Below are positions 53,186-62,304 of a stretch of 64,000 nucleotides of DNA, piece by piece. The translations under genes were made by a program, and so were the position numbers. Each line of letters begins with the position of its first letter. The first letter of the stretch is position 1. The notes below the pieces were generated by a model. The model was not told the DNA's origin. It saw nothing but the letters and a program-made list of their open reading frames with translations, and made no database searches. Origin of the DNA: JAHEDH01 sp963745865. GTDB lineage: Bacteria > Actinomycetota > Acidimicrobiia > Spongiisociales > ZC4RG35. Location: contig CAVUYZ010000004.1 in NCBI GenBank assembly GCA_963745865.1, positions 372,001 to 436,000 of the forward strand. The letters are read 5' to 3'.

Positions 53186-53644
53186 ATGACCAACAACAAG
53201 ACCTATGCGCCGAAGCCGGCTGACCTCACCGCATCGTGGTGGGTCGTCGACGCCACCGATCTCCCGTTGGGACGGCTGGCCTCGGAAATCGCTCAAATCA
53301 TTCGTGGCAAGCACAAGCCCACCTTCTCGCCGAACACGAACGGCGGCGACTTCGTCGTCGTCGTGAATGCGGACAAGGTGGCTGTCACCTCGGGCAAGAG
53401 CGCCGAGAAGATCTACTACCGCCACTCGGGTTTCCCCGGTGGCATCAAAGAGGAGTCGTTCGAGGCGCTCCTCGCCCGTCGTCCCGAAGCCGTCATCGAG
53501 CGTGCCGTCAAAGGCATGCTCCCCAAGAACCGCTTGGGGCGCAGCATGGGCAAGAAGCTGAAGGTGTATGCGAGCCCGGATCACCCGCACGCCGCCCAGC
53601 AGCCCCAGCCTCTCGAGTTCAACATCCGAAAGGTTGAGTCCTGA
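53186..53644 (+). CDS. rplM: 50S ribosomal protein L13
   Basis: L13, 152 residues, an early 50S assembly protein. WWVVDATDLPLGRLASEIAQ, IIRGKHKPTFSPNTNGGDFV and the C-terminal KLKVYASPDHPHAAQQPQPL are typical. The ATG at 53186 gives the family start (TNNKTYAPKPADLTASW); the longer open frame is antisense to the acidic protein gene. The stop shares one base with rpsI. Confidence 0.97.
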   Translation: MTNNKTYAPKPADLTASWWVVDATDLPLGRLASEIAQIIRGKHKPTFSPNTNGGDFVVVVNADKVAVTSGKSAEKIYYRHSGFPGGIKEESFEALLARRPEAVIERAVKGMLPKNRLGRSMGKKLKVYASPDHPHAAQQPQPLEFNIRKVES

Positions 53645-54036
53645 TGTCGAAGCCAATCACCCAGACCATCGGCCGGCGCAAGTCGTCGGTGGCCCGCGTT
53701 CGCTTCCGTGATGGCAGCGGCGAGATGACCCTCAACGGGAAGAAGCTCGAGGCCTACTTCCCGACCATGGCCGCGCGCATGCGGGTCATGGAGCCACTGC
53801 AGATCACCGAGATGACGGGCCGCTACGACATCGACGCCACCCTCGAGGGTGGCGGGACGACTGGCCAGGCAGACGCACTGCGTCTCGGCATCGCCCGTGC
53901 CCTGATCGAACTCGATCCCGAGCTTCGCCCGACCCTCAAGAAGGCCGGCATGCTCACCCGCGACGCGCGTCGTGTCGAGCGCAAGAAGTACGGTCTTCGC
54001 AAGGCTCGGCGGGCTCCGCAGTACACCAAGCGCTGA
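53644..54036 (+). CDS. rpsI: 30S ribosomal protein S9
   Basis: S9, 130 residues, whose C-terminal tail reaches the P-site tRNA. TIGRRKSSVARVRFRDG, GGGTTGQADALRLGIARAL and the ending KKYGLRKARRAPQYTKR are diagnostic. It is co-translated with rplM. glmM starts five bases downstream, as in many actinobacteria. Confidence 0.97.
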   Translation: MSKPITQTIGRRKSSVARVRFRDGSGEMTLNGKKLEAYFPTMAARMRVMEPLQITEMTGRYDIDATLEGGGTTGQADALRLGIARALIELDPELRPTLKKAGMLTRDARRVERKKYGLRKARRAPQYTKR

Positions 54037-54041
54037 TCGGC

Positions 54042-55389
54042 TTGTCGCACTCCCTGCTCTCGAAGCCGGGACGACTCTTCGGCACCGACGGTGTCAGAGG
54101 AGTCGCCAATCTCGAGTTGGACCCGCAGTTCGCCCTGGATCTGGGGCGGGCTGCGGGTCTCACGTTGAAAGACGGCCCGGTGTTGATCGGCCGTGACACC
54201 CGGCGCTCAGGGGAGATGCTCGTCGCCGCGATCCAGTCCGGGTTCCACTCGGCGGGCATCGACACCGTCGATGTCGGCATCCTCCCCTCCGGTGGCATCA
54301 GCTATCTGACCGATTCGACCGGGGCCGAGATGGGCGTGATCGTCAGCGCGTCGCACAATCCGGCCGCAGACAACGGGATCAAGCTCCTGAGCAGGTTCGG
54401 TACGAAGCTGACCGACAAGCAGGAGGATCGGATCGAGGCGCGGATGCGCAAGCCCGAGGATCGGCGGATTCCCTATGGGGCCAATGTCGGGACCCGATTC
54501 GTCATGGACGATGCGATGCACGACTACGTGTCTGCTCTCGCCGCCGACGCCGATTACACCTTTCAGGGGACCGAGGTCGTGCTCGACTGCGCCAACGGCG
54601 CTGCCTTCCAGGCAGCTCCCGCCCTGTTCGAGCGCCTCAAGGCGCATGTCACCACGATCGCCGGCAACCCGGACGGGATGAACATCAATGATGGCTGCGG
54701 AGCGACCCACCCCGAGTTCCTCGCCTCGCACAGTGCAGGGAAGATCGGGTTCGCCTTCGATGGTGACGCCGACCGGCTGATCGCCGTCGACGAAGACGGG
54801 GGAGTGGTCGACGGTGATCGGATTCTGGCGATCATCGCGCTGCACTGGAAGAAGGCCGGCAAGCTGAAGAACAACCTGGTGGTTTCGACGGTGATGTCGA
54901 ACTTCGGGTTCAAGCGGGCGCTGCGAGAGGCCGAGATCGAGTTGGTCGAGACCAAGGTCGGCGACCGCTACGTCCTCGAGGCGATGCGTGAGCGCAATGC
55001 CATTCTCGGTGGCGAGCAATCCGGCCACATCATCTTCGCCGATCGGGGGAGAACCGGCGACGGGCTCCTCGACCGCGATCAGGTTGCTCGAAGTCATCGC
55101 CGGAACCGGGAGGACGTTGGCTGAGCTGTCCACGTCGTCGATGACCGCCTATCCGCAGGTCCTGGTCAATGTCGCGATCGCCGACCGGGAGACGCTGGCC
55201 GGAGCACGACCCGTGTGGGAGCATGTCGGTCGGGTCGAGGCAGAGCTGCAAGGGGATGGACGGGTGCTGATCCGGGCGTCCGGGACCGAGCCGCTGGTGC
55301 GGGTCATGGTCGAAGCCCCCAGCCAGGAGCGCGCCGACTTCTATGCCGCCGACCTCGCCAAAACCGTCCAACGAGTCCTTGCCCCCTGA
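54042..55389 (+). CDS. glmM: Phosphoglucosamine mutase (one frameshift)
   Basis: GlmM, about 448 residues, interconverts glucosamine 6- and 1-phosphate for peptidoglycan synthesis. The phosphoserine loop (VSASHNPAADNGIK), the metal-binding DGDADRLIAVD, the sugar site GGEQSGHIIF and the phosphate site RASGTEPLVRVMVEA are all present. The start is TTG at 54042, reading SHSLLSKPGRLFGTDGVRG. One surplus base near 55071 separates GDGLL from TAIRLLEVIAGTGRTLAELS; corrected, the full C-terminal domain follows. glmS, often nearby, is not in the window. Confidence 0.94.
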
Positions 55390-55410
55390 ACACGCCGTCC
55401 GACGTACTGC

Positions 55411-55479
55411 GGGCCCCCAGCACGGTATGTCTTCACTGCAACCCAGGGTTGCAGGCACGGTATGTCGTGCCAGGGGCCC
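55411..55479. ncRNA. Compact structured intergenic element with internal direct repeats
   Basis: The ends pair as GGGCCCC-CA-GCAC (55411) with GTGC-CA-GGGGCCC (55467). In the middle is a perfect hairpin CTGCAACC-CAG-GGTTGCAG (55436-55454). The two single-stranded sides carry the same 12-base word GCACGGTATGTC (55420 and 55455). An alternative hairpin, GGCACG with CGTGCC (54-71 of this decade), excludes the outer stem. The layout resembles a structured RNA with two states or a palindromic repeat element. I do not recognise a family. Confidence 0.45.
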
Positions 55480-55505
55480 ACAGTTGAGATGAGAGGGTCG
55501 TGTGG

Positions 55506-55558
55506 TGAGATCGGGTGGGGTGGAACCCGGGGGACTGGTGCGACCCCACCCGATCTCA
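55506..55558 (+). terminator. Long hairpin downstream of glmM
   Basis: A 16-bp perfect stem (TGAGATCGGGTGGGGT with ACCCCACCCGATCTCA) closes a 21-base loop containing CCCGGG. It follows the structured element and may be the glmM operon terminator. The remaining bases to 55664 show no gene. Confidence 0.6.
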
Positions 55559-55664
55559 AGGCCTCCCTCACCCGCCCGGGTGAGGTCGTACTGCCGTTGT
55601 CGGCGTCGAACATCCTGTCGGCCGGCGTCGACCGCGGCTAAGTATTCGACCTAGCATTTTCGGA

Positions 55665-57039
55665 ATGATTCCGGTCCTTTCCACTTCCGAGACCCAGCGG
55701 CTCGACCGGGAAGCCTCCGACCCCGTCGAGGTGCTGATGGAACGGGCGGGATGGGCGGTGGCCGGGGCAGCAATCGATCTGGGGGCCGGCTACGGCTCCC
55801 GAGTGTCGGTGTTGACCGGGCCCGGCAACAACGGTGGCGACGGATGGGTCGCGGCTCGGCGTCTTGCGATGCGGGGCGCCGGCGTCACCGTGCATGAGCT
55901 CGCCACGCCGAGAACGGAACCGGCAGTCCGAGCCAGAAGCCTGGCGGTCGATGCCGGGGTGACAGTCGGAGACATGTCTCTTCCTTCCCGTGCGCCTCAC
56001 ATCGTGATCGATGCGCTGTTCGGGAGCGGGCTCTCCCGGGATCTCCCCGACGCGATCATCCCGTGGCTCGACCTCGACTGTCCATGGGTGGCGGCGCACG
56101 TTCCGTCGGGGCTTGGATCCCCAGACCGGGCACGCCTCGGATCGGGCGCTCCGGGCGGATCGGACCGTCGTCTTTCACTCGCTGTCTCCCGGACACGTGC
56201 TGGGAGAGGGACCGGACCGGTGCGGAGAGATCGAGATCGCCGACATCGGCCTGTCAGGAGGATCCCCGTCGCTGCTCGTCGTCGAGGACTCCGACGTCCG
56301 GTTGCCAACTCGTCCCCGACGGGGCCACAAATGGTCGGTCGGGTCGGTGCTGGTCGTCGGCGGATCCGAAGGGATGCTCGGGGCGGCGGTGATGACGGCG
56401 AAGAGCGCCCTCCGATTCGGGGCCGGCTCGGTCGGTCTCGCGGTGCCACCGGACCTGATGTCATCGGCATCGCTCCTCGCCCCAGAGGTGTTGGTCTTCT
56501 CACAACATGCGCTGCCGGATCGATTCGATGTGGTCGTCGCCGGGCCAGGCATGGGCGCCGCGTCCGATTCGATCCCCGCCGCACTCGATCATCAGGGGCC
56601 GCTCGTACTCGATGCCGATGGGCTCACTGCGGTGTCGGCCGCCGATATCGCCGGCCGGGACTTCCCGACGGTGCTGACCCCCATGCCGGTGAGTTCTCGC
56701 GGTTCACCGGCGACGATCCGAGCCATGAGTCCGCCACTGATCTCGCCGCAGCGACCGGAGCCGTCGTCGTGTTGAAGGGCAACCCGACGTTCGTGTGCGA
56801 CGGCGGTGTCCCGTGGTGCGTTGATCTCCGGCGGTCCCGAGCTCGCCACGATCGGGACCGGCGACGTGCTCGCCGGGATGATCGGAGCGTTGCTCGCCCG
56901 CGGTATGGGGGCCGCGGCGTCGGCATGGACTGCGGCTCATCTTCACGGCGCCGCGGCTGGTGATTTGTCGATGGAACGCACGGTCACGGCGCCCGATCTC
57001 ATCGAACGGATCGGTCGGTATGCGGGCGTGGTCGGATGA
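55665..57039 (+). CDS. nnr: Bifunctional NAD(P)H-hydrate epimerase / dehydratase (three frameshifts)
   Basis: About 457 residues, repairs hydrated NAD(P)H. The N-terminal epimerase domain (YjeF_N) has VLMERAGWAVAG, the phosphate loop TGPGNNGGDGWVAARRL and VIDALFGSGLSRDLP. The C-terminal ADP-dependent dehydratase domain has KWSVGSVLVVGGSEGMLGAA, VVAGPGMG, LVLDADGL, TPHAGEFSRFTGDDP, VVVLKGNPT and TGDVLAGMIGALLARG. Shifts occur near 56115 (surplus G), in the C5 at 56678-56682 (missing C) and near 56800 (surplus base); each correction restores family sequence. The stop overlaps the alr start (ATGA), supporting one intact gene in the organism. Confidence 0.9.
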
Positions 57040-58139
57040 GGCCGTCCTGGGTCGAGGTCGATCTCAACGCGATCGCCCACAACATTGGTGTCTTTGCGGA
57101 CACGGTCGCACCCGCCGACGTGCTCTCGGTGGTCAAGGCCAACGCCTACGGTCACGGCGCCGTCGAGGTGGCGACGACCGTATTGCGGGCGGGCGCCACG
57201 TGGCTGGCCGTTGCGCTGGTCGAAGAGGCTGCCGAACTCAGAGCGGCAGGCGTGGACGCGCCGATCCTGCTGCTGTCCGAGCCGCCCGTGGCCGACGCCG
57301 CCGAGATCCGACGATGGAGCATCACGCCGAGTGTCTACCACCCCGAGTTCGTCGAGGCGCTCGCCAGCGGGCCCGATCTCCTCGGTGTGCACCTCCTGGT
57401 CGACACCGGCATGCACCGGGTCGGGGTCGCCCCAGACGACGCGGCCGACCTCGCTCGAATGATCGATCAGCAACCGTCTCTTCGTCTCGACGGGGTCTGG
57501 ACGCACTTCGCAGTCGCCGAGAGCGATCCGGCGTTCACCGACGCACAGACCGTCAGGTTCGCAAGGGTGGTGCGGGCAATCAGCGATGCGGGGATCGACC
57601 CGGGCATCGTCCATCAATCGAATTCGGCTGGAGCTCTCTACATTCGCCCGGGCGGCGCCATGGCTCGAATCGGACTCGGCACCTACGGCATTCACCCTGA
57701 TCCTGATCGGTCGGTGGCGGGCCTGAAACCGGCGATGAAGGTGGTGTCGCACGTCAGTCACGTTGCTCGGCACCCGGCCGGGACCAGGCCGAGCTACGGA
57801 CGTCGGATGCCGCTTCGAGCGGATGCCAACGTGGCGACGATTCCGATCGGATACGCAGATGGCGTCCCCCGGCTGATCAGCCTCCGGGGTGGGTCGGTGC
57901 TCATCGGTGGTGAGCGGAGACCGTTCGCCGGAGTCATCACGATGGATCAGACCATGGTCGACTGTGGGGACGACGCCGTGGCAGTCGGTGAAGAGGTGGT
58001 CTTGATCGGTCGGCAGGGAGCCGAGGAGATCAACGTCGACGAGTGGGCCGCCCTCTCCGACACGATCAGCTGGGAGATCCTGTGCGGGATCGGTGGTCGC
58101 CTTCCCAGGCGCTACCTGCCCGTACAGTCGCAGCCATGA
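57036..58139 (+). CDS. alr: Alanine racemase
   Basis: Alr, 367 residues, PLP-dependent, supplies D-alanine for peptidoglycan. The PLP lysine lies in SVVKANAYGHGAVEVA. The catalytic tyrosine region is PAGTRPSYGRRMPL, and ARIGLGTYGIHP, VATIPIGYADGVPR and ITMDQTMVDCG complete the signature. Translation is coupled to nnr at the front and to the P1 peptidase gene behind, both by ATGA overlaps. The nnr-alr pairing is typical of actinobacteria. Confidence 0.97.
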   Translation: MRPSWVEVDLNAIAHNIGVFADTVAPADVLSVVKANAYGHGAVEVATTVLRAGATWLAVALVEEAAELRAAGVDAPILLLSEPPVADAAEIRRWSITPSVYHPEFVEALASGPDLLGVHLLVDTGMHRVGVAPDDAADLARMIDQQPSLRLDGVWTHFAVAESDPAFTDAQTVRFARVVRAISDAGIDPGIVHQSNSAGALYIRPGGAMARIGLGTYGIHPDPDRSVAGLKPAMKVVSHVSHVARHPAGTRPSYGRRMPLRADANVATIPIGYADGVPRLISLRGGSVLIGGERRPFAGVITMDQTMVDCGDDAVAVGEEVVLIGRQGAEEINVDEWAALSDTISWEILCGIGGRLPRRYLPVQSQP

Positions 58140-59040
58140 GCGGTCAGATCACCGATGTTCCCGGTATCAGAGTGGGACACTGGACTCACCCCTCCCAGCC
58201 GACCGGATGCACCGTGGTCGTGCTCCCCGAACCGAACGTGGTGGCCGTCGAGGTTCGTGGAGCGGCGCCCGGTTCCAGGGAGACCGCCCTGCTCCAGCCC
58301 GGAATGCGGGTCGAGCAGGTCCAGGCGATCGCTCTCTCGGGCGGAAGTGCGTTCGGTCTCGCGACTGCGGACGGCGTCATGCGGGAGTTGCTGGCCGACG
58401 ATCGCGGGCATGTGACACCGGTTGGTCGGGTGCCGATCGTCCCGGCCGCAGTGATCTTCGATCTGGGCCGGGCATCAGACCGGCCAGGTCCCGAGGAGGG
58501 GGCACTCGCCTATCGCAACGCCTCTGACGGCCCGGTCCAGACCGGCCTCGTGGGTGCAGGCGCCGGCGCAACGGTTGCCAAGTGGCGCGGTTTCGAGCAC
58601 ATGGCCCCTGGGGGCGTTGGAACGGCATCGGTGCGCAGAGGCGACGTCATCGTGGGAGCGGTCGTTGTCGTCAATGCTCTCGGCGATGCCTTCACCCTCG
58701 AAGGGGAGTCGCTCACCGGAGGTGACCTCGTCCCTGGTCCCCCGGCGCCGTTCCCGACTCCGGGGCAGAACACCACCCTGGCGGTCGTGGCGACCAATGT
58801 GGCAATGACTCGCTCCGAACTCACCCGGGTCGCCGATTCGGGGCCAGGACGCATACTCGGTCTGCCTTCGTCCGGCACACACCCGCTACGACGGAGATGC
58901 CGTCTTTGCGGTGTCGTGTGGCGACGTCGCCGCTGACGGCTCGGTGGACGACGCATCCGAGGCGGCATTCGAGGCGGTCGGGCGCGCCATCGAACAGGCT
59001 GTGGGGTCTTCGCGCTCCTCTCGGGAGGATTCCTCCTGAG
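58136..59040 (+). CDS. P1 (DmpA-type) family peptidase (two frameshifts)
   Basis: About 300 residues. The family N terminus ITDVPGIRVGHWTHP, the RGAAPGSRETALL segment and ALSGGSAFGLATADGVM are seen. The self-cleavage nucleophile region follows at VVVVATNVAMTRSELTRVAD-type sequence (here AVVATNVAMTRSEL). Removing one G from GGGG 58840-58843 gives VCLRPAHTRYDGDAVFAVSC, and one from GGGG 58980-58983 gives GRAIEQAVG and a stop at 59040. DmpA relatives are aminopeptidases that cleave themselves into two subunits. The substrate is unknown. It overlaps alr by four bases, so a link to D-amino acid or peptide metabolism is conceivable. Confidence 0.87.
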
Positions 59041-59157
59041 CTCGAACTCGTCTTCGGACTCGGGGACCGGGCGCTGCGGTCGGAGGGCCCTCATCGATCG
59101 GTTGCCGCTTCTGGGCAGCTGACGAGGCACTCGCGTGGCGACCCTATCCTGGCGGGG

Positions 59158-59616
59158 ATGATCCAGGTCCGTTGTGACACCGATGCCGACACCCGCGCCG
59201 TAGCCAGAAGGCTCGCGGCCTTGTGCCGCGCCGGCGACGTCATCCTGCTCAACGGGAAGCTGGGTGCCGGCAAGACGGCGTTCGCAGGCGGTCTCGCCGA
59301 CGGCATGGGCGTCGATGAGCCGGTGACGAGTCCCACCTTCGTGCTGATGCGCTCGTACGACTCGGGGTTCATGCCGCTGGTCCACGTCGACGCCTATCGG
59401 CTCCAGACCATCGGCGAGTTCGAGGATCTCGCCGCAGTCGAGGCCGGCGAGGACGGCGTCGTGGTGATCGAGTGGGGGACCGCCGTCACGGCCGTTCTGC
59501 CCCGTGATCGCCTCGAGATCCAGTTCGACGTGGAGGAAGACGACGCGCGCACTCTCGTCTTCACGCCGCGGGGCTCGTGGATGGGGCGCCCGCTCGAAGA
59601 GGTGACCGGACGATGA
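59158..59616 (+). CDS. tsaE: tRNA threonylcarbamoyladenosine biosynthesis ATPase TsaE
   Basis: TsaE, 152 residues, the ATPase of the t6A complex. The Walker A motif is NGKLGAGKTAFAGGLADGMG, followed by VTSPTFVLMRSY, HVDAYRL and VVVIEWG. The start at ATG 59158 gives the normal length; the longer open frame upstream is a shadow of the P1 peptidase end. tsaB overlaps its end by four bases. Confidence 0.95.
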   Translation: MIQVRCDTDADTRAVARRLAALCRAGDVILLNGKLGAGKTAFAGGLADGMGVDEPVTSPTFVLMRSYDSGFMPLVHVDAYRLQTIGEFEDLAAVEAGEDGVVVIEWGTAVTAVLPRDRLEIQFDVEEDDARTLVFTPRGSWMGRPLEEVTGR

Positions 59617-60332
59617 AGATTCTCTGCATATCGACGTCGACGCCCGCCTCGTCGATCGCGCTGACCGAGGATCGTCAGGTCGTATCTTCGGCAAGCCGGA
59701 TGGACCACCGGGGCCACGCCGCATTCCTCGTGCCGGCGATCGATTTCTGCTTCGACCAGACCGGCTGGTCTCCCACCGACGTCGATGCGATCGTGGTCGA
59801 CGTGGGACCCGGGTTGTACACCGGGATCAGGGTGGGCCTGGCAACCGCCCAGGGCATCGCCGCCGCAATCGGCGTCCCGTTGGTGCCTGCAACCTCGCTC
59901 GACGCGCTCGCTCTCAGGGCGGCAACCGGGCGTCGCCGGATTCTCGCAATCGTCGACGTCCGCCGCGGCGAGTACGCCATGGCCTGGTACAACCCGGTTC
60001 CCGGCGGTGTGGTGAAGGATGGGCGACCTGAGCTCGTGACACCCGCCGAGCTGAGAGCGTTGCTCGACTCCGAGCCTGAGGACGTGCTGCTGGTTGGGGA
60101 CGCTCAGAGTCTTCCGGACGACCTGTTGACCGGCATGCACCGGATCAAGGTCGGTCGGCCCCGATACCCGTCCGCGGGGACCCTGGCCGAGGCGGCTGCC
60201 GGCCAACTGCTCTCCGATTCGACGCTGCATCCCGATGAGGTCCGCCCGCTCTATCTGCGCGATCCCGACGTCAACATCAACTGGTCCGTCATCCGCAACG
60301 AAGGCCCATGGGCCGACGCGGGGGAAGGATGA
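59613..60332 (+). CDS. tsaB: tRNA threonylcarbamoyladenosine biosynthesis protein TsaB
   Basis: TsaB, 239 residues, an inactive paralogue of TsaD that scaffolds the t6A complex. ILCISTSTPASSIALTED, DHRGHAAFLVPAID, VDVGPGLYTGIRVGLATAQG and ILAIVDVRRGEYAMAWY are family sequence. It lies between tsaE and rimI with ATGA overlaps on both sides, the standard arrangement. Confidence 0.95.
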   Translation: MKILCISTSTPASSIALTEDRQVVSSASRMDHRGHAAFLVPAIDFCFDQTGWSPTDVDAIVVDVGPGLYTGIRVGLATAQGIAAAIGVPLVPATSLDALALRAATGRRRILAIVDVRRGEYAMAWYNPVPGGVVKDGRPELVTPAELRALLDSEPEDVLLVGDAQSLPDDLLTGMHRIKVGRPRYPSAGTLAEAAAGQLLSDSTLHPDEVRPLYLRDPDVNINWSVIRNEGPWADAGEG

Positions 60333-60832
60333 TCCCGATGACTCGCAACGTCACGATCCGTTCGATGCAACTCGAGGACGTCGGCCAGGCCGAAGCGCTC
60401 GAGAAGCAGGCGTACTCGCAACCATGGAACGCAAAAGTGTTCGCCGAGGAGCTCGGCCAGGCGTCTCGCACCTATCTCGCTGCGGACAGCGATGAGGGTC
60501 TGCTCGGGTATGCGGGCCTCATGGTGATCGGCGACGAAGCCCATGTCACCACGGTGGTCGTCCATCCCGATCGGCGCGAGGACCGGCTCGGTACCCGTCT
60601 CATGCTGGCGCTCGCCGGCGCAGCGATCGAGCAGGGAGCACAGTCGATGACACTCGAGGTCAGGGTGTCGAACGAGGCAGCCCAAGCGCTCTATCGCAGA
60701 TTCGGCATGGCGCCGGTCGGTGTCCGCAAGCGCTACTACCAGGACGAGGATGCTCTCATCATGTGGGTTCACGACATCGCAGGACCGGCGTTCGCAGCGC
60801 GGATGGCTTCGATCGAGGAGGCATTCTCGTGA
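60329..60832 (+). CDS. rimI: Ribosomal protein S18-alanine N-acetyltransferase
   Basis: A 167-residue GNAT acetyltransferase. Motif A is VTTVVVHPDRREDRLGTRLM, preceded by GYAGLMVIGDEAHV and followed by LEVRVSNEAAQALYRRFGMA and GVRKRYYQDEDALIMW, which are close to RimI. It sits inside the tsaB-tsaD cluster, where rimI is usual. The ATG at 60329 overlaps the tsaB stop; the exact acceptor protein is inferred from the family. Confidence 0.92.
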   Translation: MIPMTRNVTIRSMQLEDVGQAEALEKQAYSQPWNAKVFAEELGQASRTYLAADSDEGLLGYAGLMVIGDEAHVTTVVVHPDRREDRLGTRLMLALAGAAIEQGAQSMTLEVRVSNEAAQALYRRFGMAPVGVRKRYYQDEDALIMWVHDIAGPAFAARMASIEEAFS

Positions 60833-61833
60833 TCACTCCCACGATTCTGGCGTTCGAGACGAGTTGCGACGAGACCGCGGTCGCAGTGGTTCGCGGCACC
60901 GAGGTGCTGTCGAACGTGCTGTCTTCGCAGATCGACCTCCACTCCCGGTTCGGTGGTGTCGTGCCCGAGGTGGCGGCCCGGGCCCATGTCGAAGCGATCA
61001 GGGGCCTCACGCATCACGCACTGGCGGAAGCCGGCGTCCATCCGGCCGACCTCGACGCGGTCGCGGCCACTGAAGGCCCCGGCCTGGTCGGGGCGCTGCT
61101 GGTCGGTCACACCTTCGCCAAGGCCACGGCGTGGGCGCGTCAGCTCCCATTCGTCGGTATCGATCACATGGAGGGGCATCTGTTCGCCCCGTTGCTCGAA
61201 CACCCCGAGTACGAGCCGCCGGCGGTGGTCCTGCTCGCATCCGGAGGTCACAGCCAGATCGTGCATGTGAAGGCGTGGGGCGACTACGAGACGCTCGGTT
61301 CGACGATCGACGACGCTGCCGGCGAGGCCTTCGACAAGTTGGCTCGCGTCATGGGCTTGGGGTTCCCTGGCGGGCCGGCCATCGACGCTGCATCCGACGG
61401 CGGTGATCGAGCCGCGATCGCATTTCCGCGAGCGCTCCCGGATCGCCGTCATCACTTCTCCTTCTCGGGTCTCAAGACCTCGGTCGCCACATACCTCGAA
61501 AAGGCCAAAGCAGCCGGTGATCTGGCGCCTCTACCCGATGTGGCCGCATCGCTCCAGGAGGCGATCGTCGACGTGTTGGTGCAGAAGACGATGAACGCGG
61601 TCGAAGACACGGGCGTTCGGATTGTCGGTGGCGGTGGCGGTGTGCTCGCCAATCGGCGACTCCGCGAGCGTCTGGTGGAGGCGTGCGCCGAGCGCGATGT
61701 CAGCCTGTATCTGCCATCACCGATTCTGTGTACGGACAACGGCGCCATGATCGGTGCAGCGGCTGTTCATTGGCTGGAGAAGGGGGCGATCTCCTCGTGG
61801 GACTCAGTGGTCGACCCCGGCCGGCGACTCTGA
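60829..61833 (+). CDS. tsaD: tRNA N6-adenosine threonylcarbamoyltransferase
   Basis: TsaD, 334 residues, the catalytic subunit that transfers the threonylcarbamoyl group to A37 of ANN-decoding tRNAs. The metal-binding HMEGH motif is present, with ILAFETSCDETAVAVV, ATEGPGLVGALLVG, LLASGGHSQIV and DDAAGEAFDKLARVMGLGFP. Translation starts at GTG in a GTGA overlap with rimI. groES-groEL follows, a frequent actinobacterial neighbour. Confidence 0.97.
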   Translation: MITPTILAFETSCDETAVAVVRGTEVLSNVLSSQIDLHSRFGGVVPEVAARAHVEAIRGLTHHALAEAGVHPADLDAVAATEGPGLVGALLVGHTFAKATAWARQLPFVGIDHMEGHLFAPLLEHPEYEPPAVVLLASGGHSQIVHVKAWGDYETLGSTIDDAAGEAFDKLARVMGLGFPGGPAIDAASDGGDRAAIAFPRALPDRRHHFSFSGLKTSVATYLEKAKAAGDLAPLPDVAASLQEAIVDVLVQKTMNAVEDTGVRIVGGGGGVLANRRLRERLVEACAERDVSLYLPSPILCTDNGAMIGAAAVHWLEKGAISSWDSVVDPGRRL

Positions 61834-61863
61834 GTCGGCCCTCCTTCGAGCTCGAGACTCACC

Positions 61864-61890
61864 TTGGCACTCGCCTGGAGTGAGTGCTAA
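61864..61890 (+). promoter_or_regulatory. CIRCE operator 1 (HrcA site), overlapping a promoter
   Basis: TTGGCACTC, nine bases, GAGTGCTAA: an almost perfect CIRCE inverted repeat (consensus TTAGCACTC-N9-GAGTGCTAA). A promoter-like pair, TTGGCA at 61864 and TAAGCT at 61888 with 18 bases between, overlaps it, so HrcA binding would block initiation. Confidence 0.93.
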
Positions 61891-61897
61891 GCTTCGC

Positions 61898-61923
61898 TGG
61901 CACTCTCAATGAGAGAGTGCCAA
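61898..61923 (+). promoter_or_regulatory. CIRCE operator 2 (HrcA site)
   Basis: TGGCACTC, nine bases, GAGTGCCAA: a second CIRCE-type inverted repeat seven bases after the first. Tandem operators are known before groES in actinobacteria and give tight heat-shock repression. Confidence 0.9.
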
Positions 61924-61994
61924 TCGGACCGGGATCAAGAATCCCGGTTTTGATTGCGTAGAAGGCACTCAACAAAGGACGTAGGAGGAGCTAC

Positions 61995-62285
61995 ATGAAG
62001 CTTCAGCCTCTCGGTGATCGAGTGGTCGTAAAGCCCAACGAGGATCAGGACATGCGTACCACCTCGGGTCTTGTGATCCCAGACACCGCCAAGGAGAAGC
62101 CCCAAACGGGGGAAGTCATCGCAGTAGGCCCAGGTGCCCTCGATGAGGACGGCGACAGGATGCCAATGGACGTCAAAGTCGGCGACGTGGTCCTGTACTC
62201 GAAGTTCGCCGGAACAGAGGTCAAGCTGGAGGGTGGCGAACATCTCGTCCTCTCTTCACGCGACCTGCTGGCAATTGTCAGCTGA
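61995..62285 (+). CDS. groES: Co-chaperonin GroES
   Basis: GroES, 96 residues, the lid of the chaperonin. PLGDRVVVKPNEDQDMRTTS carries the start of the mobile loop, and GLVIPDTAKEKPQTGEVIAV and GDVVLYSKFAGTEVKLEG complete the fold. GGAGGAG lies upstream of the ATG. groEL starts 19 bases after its stop. Confidence 0.98.
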   Translation: MKLQPLGDRVVVKPNEDQDMRTTSGLVIPDTAKEKPQTGEVIAVGPGALDEDGDRMPMDVKVGDVVLYSKFAGTEVKLEGGEHLVLSSRDLLAIVS

Positions 62286-62304
62286 CAAGAGGGAGTAGAG
62301 ATTT

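Noticed and set aside
55390..55664. glmS ribozyme or a glmS remnant after glmM
   Set aside because: No glucosamine synthase N terminus (MCGIVGY-like) and no ribozyme core were found; the interval holds other structures instead.
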